DNA from: Kineosporia succinea
Lineage (GTDB): Bacteria; Actinomycetota; Actinomycetes; Actinomycetales; Kineosporiaceae
Direction of reading: 5' to 3'
Assembly (NCBI RefSeq): GCF_030811555.1
Contig: NZ_JAUSQZ010000001.1
Coordinates: 1,860,001 to 1,924,000 of the forward strand
DNA: 64,000 nt
Part shown: one piece after another, positions 1 through 8,111 of the stretch
Layout: every line of letters starts with the position of its first letter
Numbering within the stretch: the stretch's first letter is position 1
Notes under the pieces: generated by a model
Told to the model about the DNA's origin: nothing
The model's input: the letters and a program-made list of their open reading frames with translations, nothing else
The model's database searches: none
Position numbers and translations under genes: made by a program

Positions 1-1
1 G

Positions 2-685
2 CTGAGCCCCACCGCCGAGTGCGGTCCGGGCCTGGCCATCCGCGGCGGCGTGCCGGTGATCTTCCCGCAGTTCGCCGGCCGGGGCCCGCTGCCCAAGCAC
101 GGCGTGGCCCGCAACCGCGCCTGGAGCGTCGTCGAGTCCGGCGCCGGCACCTGGACCGCGAAGCTGACGGACGACGAGAACACCCGTGACATCTGGCCTT
201 ACGCGTTCGAGCTGGAGCTGACGGCCCGCGCCGCCGGCCAGACCCTCGACCTGGCCCTGACCGCACGCAACACCGATGACCGCCCGTGGAGCTTCACCGC
301 CGCCCTGCACAGTTATTTCACCGTGGGTGATCCCGCCACGACGGTCGGTGGACTCGGCGGCCTGACCGCCTCGGACAACGCGGACGGCTCGCAGCAGCAG
401 CTGGACGAGTCCCTGCTCGCGCTCGGCACCCGCGACATCGCCGTCGAGGGGGCCGGCGGCCCGGTCACCCTCGACGATTCCCGGCTCGGCCGATTGGTGG
501 TCACGGCCAACGGCTTTCCTGACCGCGTGGTCTGGAACCCGGGAGCCGGCCACGGACTCGGCGACGTGCCCCCCGGAGGCGAGAGCGGCTTCGTCTGCAT
601 CGAGCCGGCGCTGCTCGAACCGGTGGAGCTGGCGCCCGGGTCGGCCTGGACGGGCACCGTGCGGCTCGATACGGGCAAGCGCTGA
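2..685 (+). CDS. D-hexose-6-phosphate mutarotase (aldose 1-epimerase family), 5' end outside window
   Basis: Interconverts alpha and beta anomers of a hexose 6-phosphate or aldose in the cytoplasm. The frame is open to the window edge, so the N-terminus is missing. What remains (227 codons) matches the YeaD-type family: a GPGLAIRGGVPVIFPQF-like segment, then LPKHGVARNRAW, whose His is the expected catalytic acid, and near the C-terminus CIEPA, whose Glu is the expected catalytic base. The GTG at position 50 is internal, because conserved residues precede it in the same frame. It is followed by two hairpins and a convergent HNH gene. The exact sugar substrate cannot be told from sequence. Confidence 0.88.
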   Translation: MSPTAECGPGLAIRGGVPVIFPQFAGRGPLPKHGVARNRAWSVVESGAGTWTAKLTDDENTRDIWPYAFELELTARAAGQTLDLALTARNTDDRPWSFTAALHSYFTVGDPATTVGGLGGLTASDNADGSQQQLDESLLALGTRDIAVEGAGGPVTLDDSRLGRLVVTANGFPDRVVWNPGAGHGLGDVPPGGESGFVCIEPALLEPVELAPGSAWTGTVRLDTGKR

Positions 686-807
686 GCGGCCGACCGGGAT
701 TGCGATACGTGTCGGTCACATAAATCCGACCTGCAATGACTAATGGTCTGATTACGGGCAGTCATGACACTTTGCTAAATCAGCATCCGTGTGGCAGGCT
801 CTCCAAC

Positions 808-832
808 GCACCGGCGCCGAGAGCGCCGGTGC
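808..832. terminator. Perfect 10-bp hairpin in the convergent gap
   Basis: GCACCGGCGC pairs perfectly with GCGCCGGTGC across a 5-nt loop, 120 bases after the mutarotase stop. There is no long T-run, but the position between convergent genes fits transcription termination. The rest of the 292-base gap shows no gene. Confidence 0.45.
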
Positions 833-911
833 ACCAGACTTCTTGCGTGTCACCCGGATACGGGCGGGCGCTCCCCGGTCGGCTTTCATCAGTGGCCACT
901 GCGATCTCCTC

Positions 912-951
912 GGTCTGAGCCAGAGGTTGGAGGGACCCACTGGCTCAGACC
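912..951. terminator. 12-bp inverted repeat between convergent genes
   Basis: GGTCTGAGCCAG (912-923) and CTGGCTCAGACC (940-951) are perfect inverted arms with a 16-nt loop, 26 bases past the HNH stop. On the plus strand it is followed by a T-rich stretch. It is probably a bidirectional terminator. Confidence 0.55.
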
Positions 952-977
952 TTGGTATTTTGGCCGCCCTCTCGGGC

Positions 978-1475
978 CTAGGCCGCCGCCGCTCCCAGGT
1001 ACTCCTCCCACGAGGGCTCCCGCACGTCCGCCCCCCGCACCACCCAGGCCGGACCGCGCGGGGCCCGCGGGCGCACCGAGAGCGTCCACCCCATCTCCTC
1101 CGGCGTGCGGTTGCCCTTCACGTTGTTGCAGCGAATACAGCACGCCACCAGGTTCTCCCAGGTGTCCTGACCGCCCCGGCTCCGCGGCAGCACGTGGTCG
1201 ATCGTCGAGCCGTGGGCGTTGCAGTAGGCGCAGCGGTGCTCGTCTCGACGCAGCACCCCACGTCTGCTCACCGGGATGACCCGGCCGTGCGGCACCTTGA
1301 CGTAGCGGGACAGCACGATGACCGACGGCCGGTCGACCGTCAGCATCTCGCTGACCACGGGATGAGGGCCGTTCTCGACCACGGCGGCCTTGCCCGCGAG
1401 GACGAGCACGATGGCCCGGCGGAAGGAGACGACGGCCAATGGTTCGTAGCCGGCGTTCAGAACGAGGGTGCGCAT
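978..1475 (-). CDS. HNH endonuclease domain protein
   Basis: Small (165 aa) HNH nuclease of the type common in actinobacterial chromosomes. Zinc-binding pairs C82-x2-C85 and C113-x2-C116 flank the core: D93-H94 gives the HNH histidine, N108 the central Asn, and the segment ending NNVKGNRT is typical of the family. The N-terminal 75 residues (LNAGYEPLAVVSFRRA) are conserved in this subfamily but carry no known activity. The ATG has an AGGAGG ribosome site nine bases upstream. A TGATG junction couples it to a small upstream ORF, and a terminator-like hairpin lies about 30 bases upstream of the start. No partner methylase is nearby, so a classical restriction role is not supported. Confidence 0.85.
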   Translation of the reverse strand: MRTLVLNAGYEPLAVVSFRRAIVLVLAGKAAVVENGPHPVVSEMLTVDRPSVIVLSRYVKVPHGRVIPVSRRGVLRRDEHRCAYCNAHGSTIDHVLPRSRGGQDTWENLVACCIRCNNVKGNRTPEEMGWTLSVRPRAPRGPAWVVRGADVREPSWEEYLGAAAA

Positions 1476-1672
1476 CAGCGGCCACCTCCTGGGTCCCGGA
1501 CGACAAAAGGCGCCGTTCCGCAGGGGAACGACGCCTTGGAGAGTGACGGCACGAGGCCGCCAGGTATCTCGAATATCTGGAACGAACTACTGCCGACCTG
1601 CCGATGCAGGCCCGGTAACCCGGTATGGGCCCGCGCCCTGGCCGTCAGGAAGTCGCGTATGTGTGCTGCCAC
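1475..1672 (-). CDS. Possible 65-aa leader ORF upstream of HNH gene
   Basis: A GTG at 1672 sits four to five bases after a strong AGGAGGT sequence (1683-1677). The frame runs 65 codons to a TGA that shares its A with the HNH start (TGATG). Third-position GC is lower than in neighbouring genes and no family is recognised. A hairpin with a T-run lies inside its 3' end. It could be a translated leader for the HNH gene, or chance. Upstream of it (1673-1789) I see two further inverted repeats, such as GATCACT/AGTGATC at 1742-1766, but no gene. Confidence 0.25.
   Translation of the reverse strand: MAAHIRDFLTARARAHTGLPGLHRQVGSSSFQIFEIPGGLVPSLSKASFPCGTAPFVVRDPGGGR
1504..1535 (-). terminator. Intrinsic terminator or attenuator before HNH gene
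   Basis: Read on the minus strand, an 11-bp near-perfect GC stem (1535-1525 pairing with 1519-1509) with a short loop is followed directly by TTTT. It lies about 30 bases upstream of the HNH start, so it either ends transcripts from upstream or attenuates the HNH gene. Confidence 0.5.
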
Positions 1673-1789
1673 GGCGACCTCCTCACCGGTATGCCAGCTT
1701 GTCGGACTCTGCTTGACAGAGTAAGCGGGAACCCACCGCCAGATCACTCCCTTTACCTCAGTGATCTGCGTGACCATCCGGCAAACGAA

Positions 1790-1825
1790 CACAGGAGGCC
1801 ACGCCGGACCGGCGGACCTCCTGTG
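1790..1825 (-). terminator. Terminator after NlpC/P60 gene
   Basis: CACAGGAGG and CCTCCTGTG (1790-1798, 1817-1825) form a perfect 9-bp stem enclosing a second GC-rich inverted repeat. It lies 20 bases past the stop of the minus-strand hydrolase gene. Confidence 0.6.
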
Positions 1826-1844
1826 CTCGTGCGTGGTGGTGCGA

Positions 1845-2624
1845 TCAGGCGGACACCCGGCCGAAGGTGACGGCACTGGTCCAGATCGCCCGCTTGCTGA
1901 ACGACGTGCCGGTGCGGCCGGCGTCGTACATCATGTTGCCGCCGGCGTAGATGCCCACGTGGTAGGCACTGCCGCCGGACGTGAAGAACACCAGGTCGCC
2001 CGGCACGGCCTCGGACCGGGAGATGCGGGTGGAGCTCAGCATCTGCTGGTTGGCCGTGCGCGGCAGCTCGATGCCGACCTGGCCGAAGATGTACTTGGTG
2101 GCGCCCGAGCAGTCCCAGGCGAGGGGACTCACGCCACCGTAGCGATAGGTGACACCGATGTAGCGGGCAGCAACAGCGAGCACGGAGGCTCCCCGCGCAC
2201 TGCCGAATGAACTGGACACGCTCGTACCCGTCGACGACTCTCCGTTTTGGGCGGAGATAACGACCTTGTTCGGAACAGCGGTGAAGTCGCTGCTTTCGAA
2301 CGATACCGTGGCGGCGACGGGTGCCGTGAGCGACGCCGAGGAAGTCTGCGTACCGACGGGCGCCGCGAGGCTCCCGGAGAACGCGACAGCCGGCTGCACG
2401 GAGATCGGGGCGGTGGCCGGAGCAGCCGCCTCGGCGCCGGTGGCGGTGCGGGTGGCGGCCTGGGAAGACATCCCCATCGTGGCGACCAGCCCACCCGACA
2501 TGGCGATCACCGCGCCACCCCGACCCAGGACGGACATCTGGCCGGTCATCGCGGTGCCCAGGGACGACAGCGGTGTTGCAGGACGAACAGGCGCGCGATG
2601 GCGCGCCGTGGCCCGAGTAGTCAC
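1845..2624 (-). CDS. Secreted NlpC/P60 peptidoglycan hydrolase
   Basis: Predicted cell-wall endopeptidase that cuts peptide stems of peptidoglycan outside the membrane. It has 259 aa: a basic N-terminus and hydrophobic stretch at about residues 30-55 (signal peptide ending near SQAA), an Ala/Ser/Thr-rich linker to about 145, then the NlpC/P60 domain. The catalytic Cys is C172 in WDCSG and the catalytic His is H222 in AYHVGIYAG. The usual third polar residue position holds D234 (MMYDAG). The GTG start has GGAGAGG six bases upstream. The gene lies directly behind a c-di-AMP riboswitch, the arrangement known for actinobacterial wall hydrolases and resuscitation factors. Confidence 0.9.
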   Translation of the reverse strand: MTTRATARHRAPVRPATPLSSLGTAMTGQMSVLGRGGAVIAMSGGLVATMGMSSQAATRTATGAEAAAPATAPISVQPAVAFSGSLAAPVGTQTSSASLTAPVAATVSFESSDFTAVPNKVVISAQNGESSTGTSVSSSFGSARGASVLAVAARYIGVTYRYGGVSPLAWDCSGATKYIFGQVGIELPRTANQQMLSSTRISRSEAVPGDLVFFTSGGSAYHVGIYAGGNMMYDAGRTGTSFSKRAIWTSAVTFGRVSA

Positions 2625-2640
2625 GGTTTACCTCTCCGAA

Positions 2641-2860
2641 CGCCTACGAGGTCAGCTGTCGGGTTCGGATGGGAGAAGTCATCCGGCCGGATCTGCCTCT
2701 TGCGAGTCGGATCTCGGCTTCACCCCGAGGACGTCCAAGGTTCGGACGCCCGGAATTGGGTCCCCCGCCTCTGCCATGCGGTGTTCGTGTTGCCCCGGGG
2801 TGATGGCAGAGCTCGGCGTCCACCTCGGGGGCTTCTCGGAGGGAGAGAAGCGAACGTGAA
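2641..2860 (-). promoter_or_regulatory. ydaO/yuaA c-di-AMP riboswitch
   Basis: On the minus strand the conserved ydaO blocks appear in order: a 5' segment with CGTTCGCTTCTC, then GCGGGGGACCCAA (about 2768-2756), then CTCGGGGTGAAGCCGA (about 2731-2716), and the 3' signature AACCCGACAGCTGACCTCG with GTAGGCG ending at 2641. The class binds cyclic di-AMP and usually turns wall-hydrolase and osmolyte genes off. It ends 16 bases before the start codon of the NlpC/P60 gene, with the ribosome site in between. The 5' boundary is approximate. Confidence 0.9.
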
Positions 2861-3192
2861 GCTACCCGAACAGGCGAAGGCATGTCACGTCTGTGTCACG
2901 ACACCCCGGAAAAACTTTACGGAAAGTGACCGAGTGAGCACGTTCGGGTGACCAAAGGCCGGTCGAACGGCACCTTCCGGTAGGCCGTTCCGGCGATGCA
3001 CAGAAGCCCCACCAACGCCTTTAACCTCTCGATCAGCATCCTGAGCTGCGACGTCCTCTAACACGGCTCGGCGCGTCGCGCACTTTTTGACAGTGCCGAA
3101 CGGCGGCTGCTAGTGGCCGTCGGCAACCACTCTGCGTGCCGACGGCGGTGCACCGAGGGGACTTCGGTCTGGTATTGACCCATACGTACGCA
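2861..3192. other. Intergenic stretch, presumably holding the riboswitch promoter
   Basis: No gene is recognisable. The minus-strand promoter for the riboswitch transcript should lie here, but I could not assign a convincing -10/-35 pair. Frames across it look random in codon use. Confidence 0.4.
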
Positions 3193-3222
3193 AGCCCCGC
3201 CCAGCCGAGGCTGGACGGGGCT
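3193..3222. terminator. Hairpin downstream of ideR
   Basis: A 14-bp stem with one mismatch (3193-3206 pairing with 3209-3222; the loop opens around the central GA) lies 60 bases past the ideR stop. There is no T-run on the minus strand. Confidence 0.5.
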
Positions 3223-3281
3223 GGCGAGCGAGCGCGCCGTTGTGAGCAGGCCCTTGCGGCCAGGGGTGCGGCGGGATCCGC

Positions 3282-4007
3282 TCAGACGGCCTCGACGAAG
3301 ACGTGACGCGCCACGTCGGCCGGCAGCGCCACCCCGGCGTCGGACTCGGCCGAGCGCATCTCGGGCAGCTTCACCACGTTGACCATGTAGCCGGTGGGCG
3401 TGCGCTGCGCCTGCACCCGCGAGCCGGGCACCATGCCGGCGCCCTGCAGCTGCTTCATCAGCTGGGTGTCGATCTGAAGACGCTCGCCGAGGCGGCGCAC
3501 CAGGAGCTCGTTCGGGCTGTCGGCCGAGGCCACCGCGTCGGGCAGGCTGAGCACGCCCTCGCGGAAGGCGTTGGGCGCGGCCTCCGGGCCACCGAGCTCC
3601 TCGAGCCCGGGGATCGGGTTGCCGTAGGGGCTCTCCATCGGGCCGGCCAGCATCTTGAGCAGCTTCTGTTCGACGTGGTCGCTCATCACGTGTTCCCAGC
3701 GGCAGGCCTCGTCGTGCACGAGCTCCCACTCCAGGCCGATCACGTCGAGCAGGAGACGCTCGGCGAGGCGGTGCTTGCGCATGACCCGGGTGGCCTTGGC
3801 CCGGCCGATCTCGGTCAGTTCGAGGTGGCGGTCGCCGGAGACGTGCAGCAGCCCGTCACGCTCCATGCGTGCGACGGTCTGGGACACGGTGGGCCCCGAG
3901 TGACCGAGACGTTCCGCGATCCGGGCCCGCAGCGGGACGACGCCCTCTTCCTCGAGCTCGAAAATCGTTCTCAGGTACATCTCGGTGGTGTCAATGAGGT
4001 CGCTCAC
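3282..4007 (-). CDS. ideR: Iron-dependent repressor IdeR/DtxR
   Basis: Metal-activated dimeric repressor of iron uptake and storage genes. With the GTG at 4007 as residue 1 (241 aa), the known ligand positions fall exactly: primary site M10, C102, E105, H106; ancillary site H79, E83, H98. The N-terminal winged helix (SDLIDTTEMYLRTIFELEEE, then GPTVSQTVARMERDGL) is very close to mycobacterial IdeR. The C-terminal SH3-like domain is present (MVPGSRV onward). A longer frame exists upstream, but this start restores ligand spacing and is preceded by GACAAT six bases away, suggesting a leaderless transcript. No IdeR box was seen in its own promoter. Confidence 0.93.
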   Translation of the reverse strand: MSDLIDTTEMYLRTIFELEEEGVVPLRARIAERLGHSGPTVSQTVARMERDGLLHVSGDRHLELTEIGRAKATRVMRKHRLAERLLLDVIGLEWELVHDEACRWEHVMSDHVEQKLLKMLAGPMESPYGNPIPGLEELGGPEAAPNAFREGVLSLPDAVASADSPNELLVRRLGERLQIDTQLMKQLQGAGMVPGSRVQAQRTPTGYMVNVVKLPEMRSAESDAGVALPADVARHVFVEAV

Positions 4008-4486
4008 ACGGCCATTGTCCGCCCTCGGGCAACCGAGCACCATCCACCGGCAGCCTGAGCGTCGTCACGTGACGCATCGTGCGGGAACCGGAGCCGCCCG
4101 CACCGACGCCTCTCGGCGATCGCGCCGCCCGCCGCACCGGGCCCGGGCAGGCAACAGCCCGCAGGCTCGCCGGAAGGATCCGGCGGTGGCGCGCTGGACG
4201 ATGCGCGCCCCCTGCGGGCTGCGGTGACTGCCTGGAATTCGCCGGCCGTGTCGACCGTGAATCACTCTCGAGAAACAAGAGCAGTCCGTCCGGAACGACG
4301 GCGGCTAGCTGACGGCCACCTCACGCGTCCGATATGAACTCACTGTCGAACCACCTCCTCTCTCGTGTGGCACGACGGTACGTACGCCCCCGGCCGGGCG
4401 GCAACGGGTTTTCCCGCGGTTTCTCCGACGGCGAACCAGCCAGTAGTCCGGACGGCCGACACGGACCCCCGATAGAAGGCATGATC
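4008..4486. other. Divergent intergenic region with CGTCACGTGACG palindrome
   Basis: This 479-base gap lies between ideR and the large helical protein. It holds GACAAT at 4014-4019 (minus strand) as the likely ideR -10 and a perfect 12-base palindrome at 4063-4074. A plus-strand frame that extends the next gene upstream to 4334 has no conserved look and no good ribosome site. I see no other gene. Confidence 0.45.
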
Positions 4487-7400
4487 GTGCGAGTGAGCAC
4501 GGCGTCCGAAGAGATCCGCGCGGCCCTGGCCGGCACGCACGAGCTTCCTCCGGGTGAGGAACGCATCGGTGCGCTCGACGCGCTGCTGTCGTCCGTCGGC
4601 CGGGCCGGCAGCGCACCCGAGGTCGGCCGGCTGGGCACCGAGATCCGCAGCGCGCTGCTGACGGCCTGCCTGGACGGTGGCCGGCACGACCGCGCGCCGG
4701 AGCTGCTCGGCTGGCTGACCGCCCGCTACGACGAGAACCCGGGCTGGCTCGGCGAGGAACTGTCGGGGCGGCTGCTGGCCAACCTGGCCGAGGCCGGGGC
4801 CGGGCTGCTGCCCCACCCGGACGTGTCCCGGTCCCTGATCAATCACATCGTCACCGGCGCCGAGCAGCGCTACGCGGAGGCCGGGGCCCCGGCCGGGCCG
4901 GTGCTGCGCGCCCGGTTCCTGTTCACCCGGCACGTGCACGGCATCACCACGGCGAGCGGTGAGCTCGAGGCCTGGCTGGGGGCCGGGCCCTCCCCCGCCG
5001 GGATCGGCTGCCCCGACTGCGAGCGCGCCGAGCAGGTGCGGCACCTGGTCGAGCTGGGCGCCTACCAGCGGGCCGTCGACCACGCCGCCCCCGTGCTGAG
5101 GGCCCCCGCCTCGGAGTGCGAACAGCAGCCGGCCGGGATGATCGGCGCGGTCGTCCCGGCGCTGCTGCGTCTGGGGCAGGTCGGGGCGGCGGCGTCGGAG
5201 CACGTGCGTGCGGTGCGGCTGATCCGGGCCCGGGTGGCGGGCGCGGCCGCCGCGGCCGGTATCACGGGTGACTCGCGGGCCGGGGTCGCGCTGGCCGCGA
5301 CCGCGATCCACGGCACCGGCGCCGCCGACCAGCTGCTCGCCTGCGCCCGCAGCGGCCGCCTGCGCCACGGTCTGGACCTGCTGCGCGAATGGCTGCCCGC
5401 CCTCACCGGGGCGCCCTCACCGCTGGCCCGGCTGGAGAACGCGGCGGCGATCGCCCGCCTGGCCTGGGCCCTGGAGGAGGTCGGGCGCGCGGGTGAGCTG
5501 GTGCTGCCCGCCGATCGCGCGCAGATGCTGCCGGAGGCCTACGTCACCGGCGCCGACCTGACCGTGTCCCGCCTGAGTGAGCTGGTGCTGGCCGACAGCA
5601 GCCGGCTGGCCGCGGAGTTCGACCGGCGCAACGAGACCGCCGAGGTCGGTGCCCGGCTGCGCGAGACGCTGGGCTCGGGCTCGCTGCCGGACATGCCGCT
5701 AGAGGCGTTCGAGCGGGCCGGGCTGGAGCAGTGGACGCCGGAGCCGGTCAGCCGGGGGCGCCGGGCCGAGGGCACGGCCGCCGACAGCACCGACCTGACC
5801 GTGCTGGCCCAGGAGTTCGAGGACGGGCTGAGGGCCGACTCGGCCGAGGCGATGCGCGCGGTGATGCAGGCCTGGCGCTCGATCCGGTCGCGGGTGCCCA
5901 CCGAGGGCGACCCGGAGGCCGAGCGGGCCGCCGCGCGGCTCGACGGCTGGCTGGCTCTCGACGAGATCTCCTCGCACCCGGTCGATCCCGCGGCCGGGCT
6001 CCCGCTCGAGGCCCCCGTGCTGCTGGAGGCGGCGCAGACCGCCACCGAGCGGCTGCGGGCGGGCGGCCTGGTGCTCGAGTCGCTGCTGCACGACCAGGCC
6101 TGCGTGCTGATCGCGGCCCAGAACCGGCTGCTGGAGCCCGGTCCGGCGATGGACCGGATCGAGGAACTGACCGCCGAGGTGGCCGGGACCGGGTCGGGGC
6201 CCGACCTCGGCGAGGCACTGTCGCGCCTGGTGCTGGCCCGGGAGATCGCGGCCGCGGCCGGGGTCGAGGTGCCCGACCAGATCTCCCAGCTGGTGCCGGT
6301 GCACGGGTCGGTGCCGGAGGAGGTGACCGGGCTGATCCCGGTCTCCGCACCCGACGACGAAGCCGTTCCGGACGAGATCCCCGAGGACGAGGACGAGGAC
6401 GAGGACGAGGTCAAGCCGATCCACGACCCGGCGGTGGCCGAGCCGTTCGGTCCCTCGTCGATGCCGACGTCACTCATCGGCCCGTTCATGACCACGCCGA
6501 TCCCGGTGACGCCCTCGGACTCCCCCGGTCACCGGCCCTGGCACGGCGACGACGACCCCCGGCAGTCGCGGCGCCGCCTCGACCCGATGGAGCAGCTGCG
6601 GGCCGAGATGACGCCCGAGGACGTGCTCGAGGTGGCGCAGACGCTCGACCTGGTGAACTTCGACCCGCTGGAGACCGCGATCGCCCAGCTGCGGTCGGTC
6701 CCGCCGGAACGTCTCGAGCACCGTCACCTCCGGGCGCTGGCCCGCATGCTGCGGCTGCGCGCCCGCGACGAACCCCGCTCGGCCGCGGTGAGCACCCTGA
6801 TGCAGGCCGTGGCCACGCTGCCCGAGGGGGTGCGCCCGCTGGAGCGCGCGCAGGCCGGGGCCGATCTGGCCTCGGTGCTCGGTGAGAGCGACCCGGGGGC
6901 CGCGCTCGCGATCTGGGACCGGGCCGTGGAGGACGCCGAAAAATCGGGCGAGGGGCCGATTCTCGGTACTCTGCTGGCCGCCTCGGCGATGCTGCGGCAC
7001 CGGGTGGGCGACGCCTCGATCGCGGCCGCCGACCTGGCCCGGGCCGTGCCGCTGCTCGACCGTTACGCCCCGGCCGCGCTGGCCGGGCAGTGCCGGGTGG
7101 ACCTGTCCCGGGTGCTGCTCGAGCTGGAACGGCCGTTCGCGGCGGCGGCCAGTGCCGAGGCCGCGTTCGCCGACGTGGTGGAGGTGCTGCGGGCCGAGGG
7201 TATGGAGACGCCCGCCGTGCGCAGCGAGCCGGGCGAGCGCCCGGCCCCGGACGAGGTCGAGATGCCGCCCGGTGAGCTCACTCCCGAGGTGGCCTCCCGC
7301 ATTCATCTGGCCGGGGCGGCGGCGTTCGCGGCGGCCGAGGCGAACTCGACGGCGGGCACTCCCGGACCGGCCCGGCGCCTGGCGATCCGCAGCGCCCAGT

Positions 7401-8059
7401 GGCACGCGCGCAACGGCAACCCGATCGGGCAGGCCGAGGCCTGGCAGCTGGCCGCCCGGGTGGCCGGGCGGCCGGGCCGGGTGGCGGCCGACCTCGACCG
7501 CGCCGCCGAGCTGGCCGAGGCCGGCGGCGACTGGGCCCGGGCCGCGACCTGCCGTCGGGAGCGGGTCACCGCAGTGCGGGCCGACGCCGGTGACGACGCC
7601 GCCCTGGCCGCGCTCGACGAGGCCGACGAGACGCTCGACGACTGGGCCCAGGCCCTCACCGGGCGCCGGGTCCAGCCCTCGGAACGGGAGCTGGCGCAGG
7701 TCCAGATGCGCTGGCACCGGGTCGCGATCGCCGAGCAGCGGGCGCGGCTCCTGGCGCTGGGCGGCTGGTTCGGCGAGGCGATGGAGGTGGCCGACGGTCT
7801 GGTCGACGAGTACCGCGCCCTCGACGACGCCTGGTCGGCCCGCGACCTGCAGGGCCTGCGCGGCCAGTTGCGCGCCGAGCTGGGCGATCTCGAAGGAGCG
7901 GTGACCGACCTGCGGGAGGCCGCGGAGGCCGCGGCCCACGTCGGCGAGGCGGAACAGAGGCACGGTCTGGGCGCCCGGCTCGCCGCCGTGCTCGGCGGGG
8001 CCGGGCGCGACGACGAGGCCGAGGAGGCCTGGAACCGGTTCTGCGAAACCGGCTCCTGA
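4487..8059 (+). CDS. Giant alpha-helical (TPR-like) protein of unknown function
   Basis: About 1,190 aa, cytoplasmic (no signal or membrane segment), composed almost entirely of Ala/Leu/Glu/Arg-rich helices that resemble degenerate tetratricopeptide repeats. A very acidic stretch of alternating Asp and Glu at roughly residues 622-645 separates two halves. The C-terminal 350 residues contain the clearest helical pairs (for example ALAIWDRAVEDAEKSGEGP and GWFGEAMEVADGLVDEYRAL). The GTG at 4487 is chosen because GAAGG sits seven bases upstream; ATG 4481 and GTG 4493 are alternatives. It converges on pdxH. No catalytic motif is visible, so a scaffold role is only a guess. Confidence 0.75.
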   Translation: MRVSTASEEIRAALAGTHELPPGEERIGALDALLSSVGRAGSAPEVGRLGTEIRSALLTACLDGGRHDRAPELLGWLTARYDENPGWLGEELSGRLLANLAEAGAGLLPHPDVSRSLINHIVTGAEQRYAEAGAPAGPVLRARFLFTRHVHGITTASGELEAWLGAGPSPAGIGCPDCERAEQVRHLVELGAYQRAVDHAAPVLRAPASECEQQPAGMIGAVVPALLRLGQVGAAASEHVRAVRLIRARVAGAAAAAGITGDSRAGVALAATAIHGTGAADQLLACARSGRLRHGLDLLREWLPALTGAPSPLARLENAAAIARLAWALEEVGRAGELVLPADRAQMLPEAYVTGADLTVSRLSELVLADSSRLAAEFDRRNETAEVGARLRETLGSGSLPDMPLEAFERAGLEQWTPEPVSRGRRAEGTAADSTDLTVLAQEFEDGLRADSAEAMRAVMQAWRSIRSRVPTEGDPEAERAAARLDGWLALDEISSHPVDPAAGLPLEAPVLLEAAQTATERLRAGGLVLESLLHDQACVLIAAQNRLLEPGPAMDRIEELTAEVAGTGSGPDLGEALSRLVLAREIAAAAGVEVPDQISQLVPVHGSVPEEVTGLIPVSAPDDEAVPDEIPEDEDEDEDEVKPIHDPAVAEPFGPSSMPTSLIGPFMTTPIPVTPSDSPGHRPWHGDDDPRQSRRRLDPMEQLRAEMTPEDVLEVAQTLDLVNFDPLETAIAQLRSVPPERLEHRHLRALARMLRLRARDEPRSAAVSTLMQAVATLPEGVRPLERAQAGADLASVLGESDPGAALAIWDRAVEDAEKSGEGPILGTLLAASAMLRHRVGDASIAAADLARAVPLLDRYAPAALAGQCRVDLSRVLLELERPFAAAASAEAAFADVVEVLRAEGMETPAVRSEPGERPAPDEVEMPPGELTPEVASRIHLAGAAAFAAAEANSTAGTPGPARRLAIRSAQWHARNGNPIGQAEAWQLAARVAGRPGRVAADLDRAAELAEAGGDWARAATCRRERVTAVRADAGDDAALAALDEADETLDDWAQALTGRRVQPSERELAQVQMRWHRVAIAEQRARLLALGGWFGEAMEVADGLVDEYRALDDAWSARDLQGLRGQLRAELGDLEGAVTDLREAAEAAAHVGEAEQRHGLGARLAAVLGGAGRDDEAEEAWNRFCETGS

Positions 8060-8111
8060 CCTCCGGCCCGCTGCCGGTCGAACCGCACCACCACGTCCTC
8101 CCGGTGAGGGT

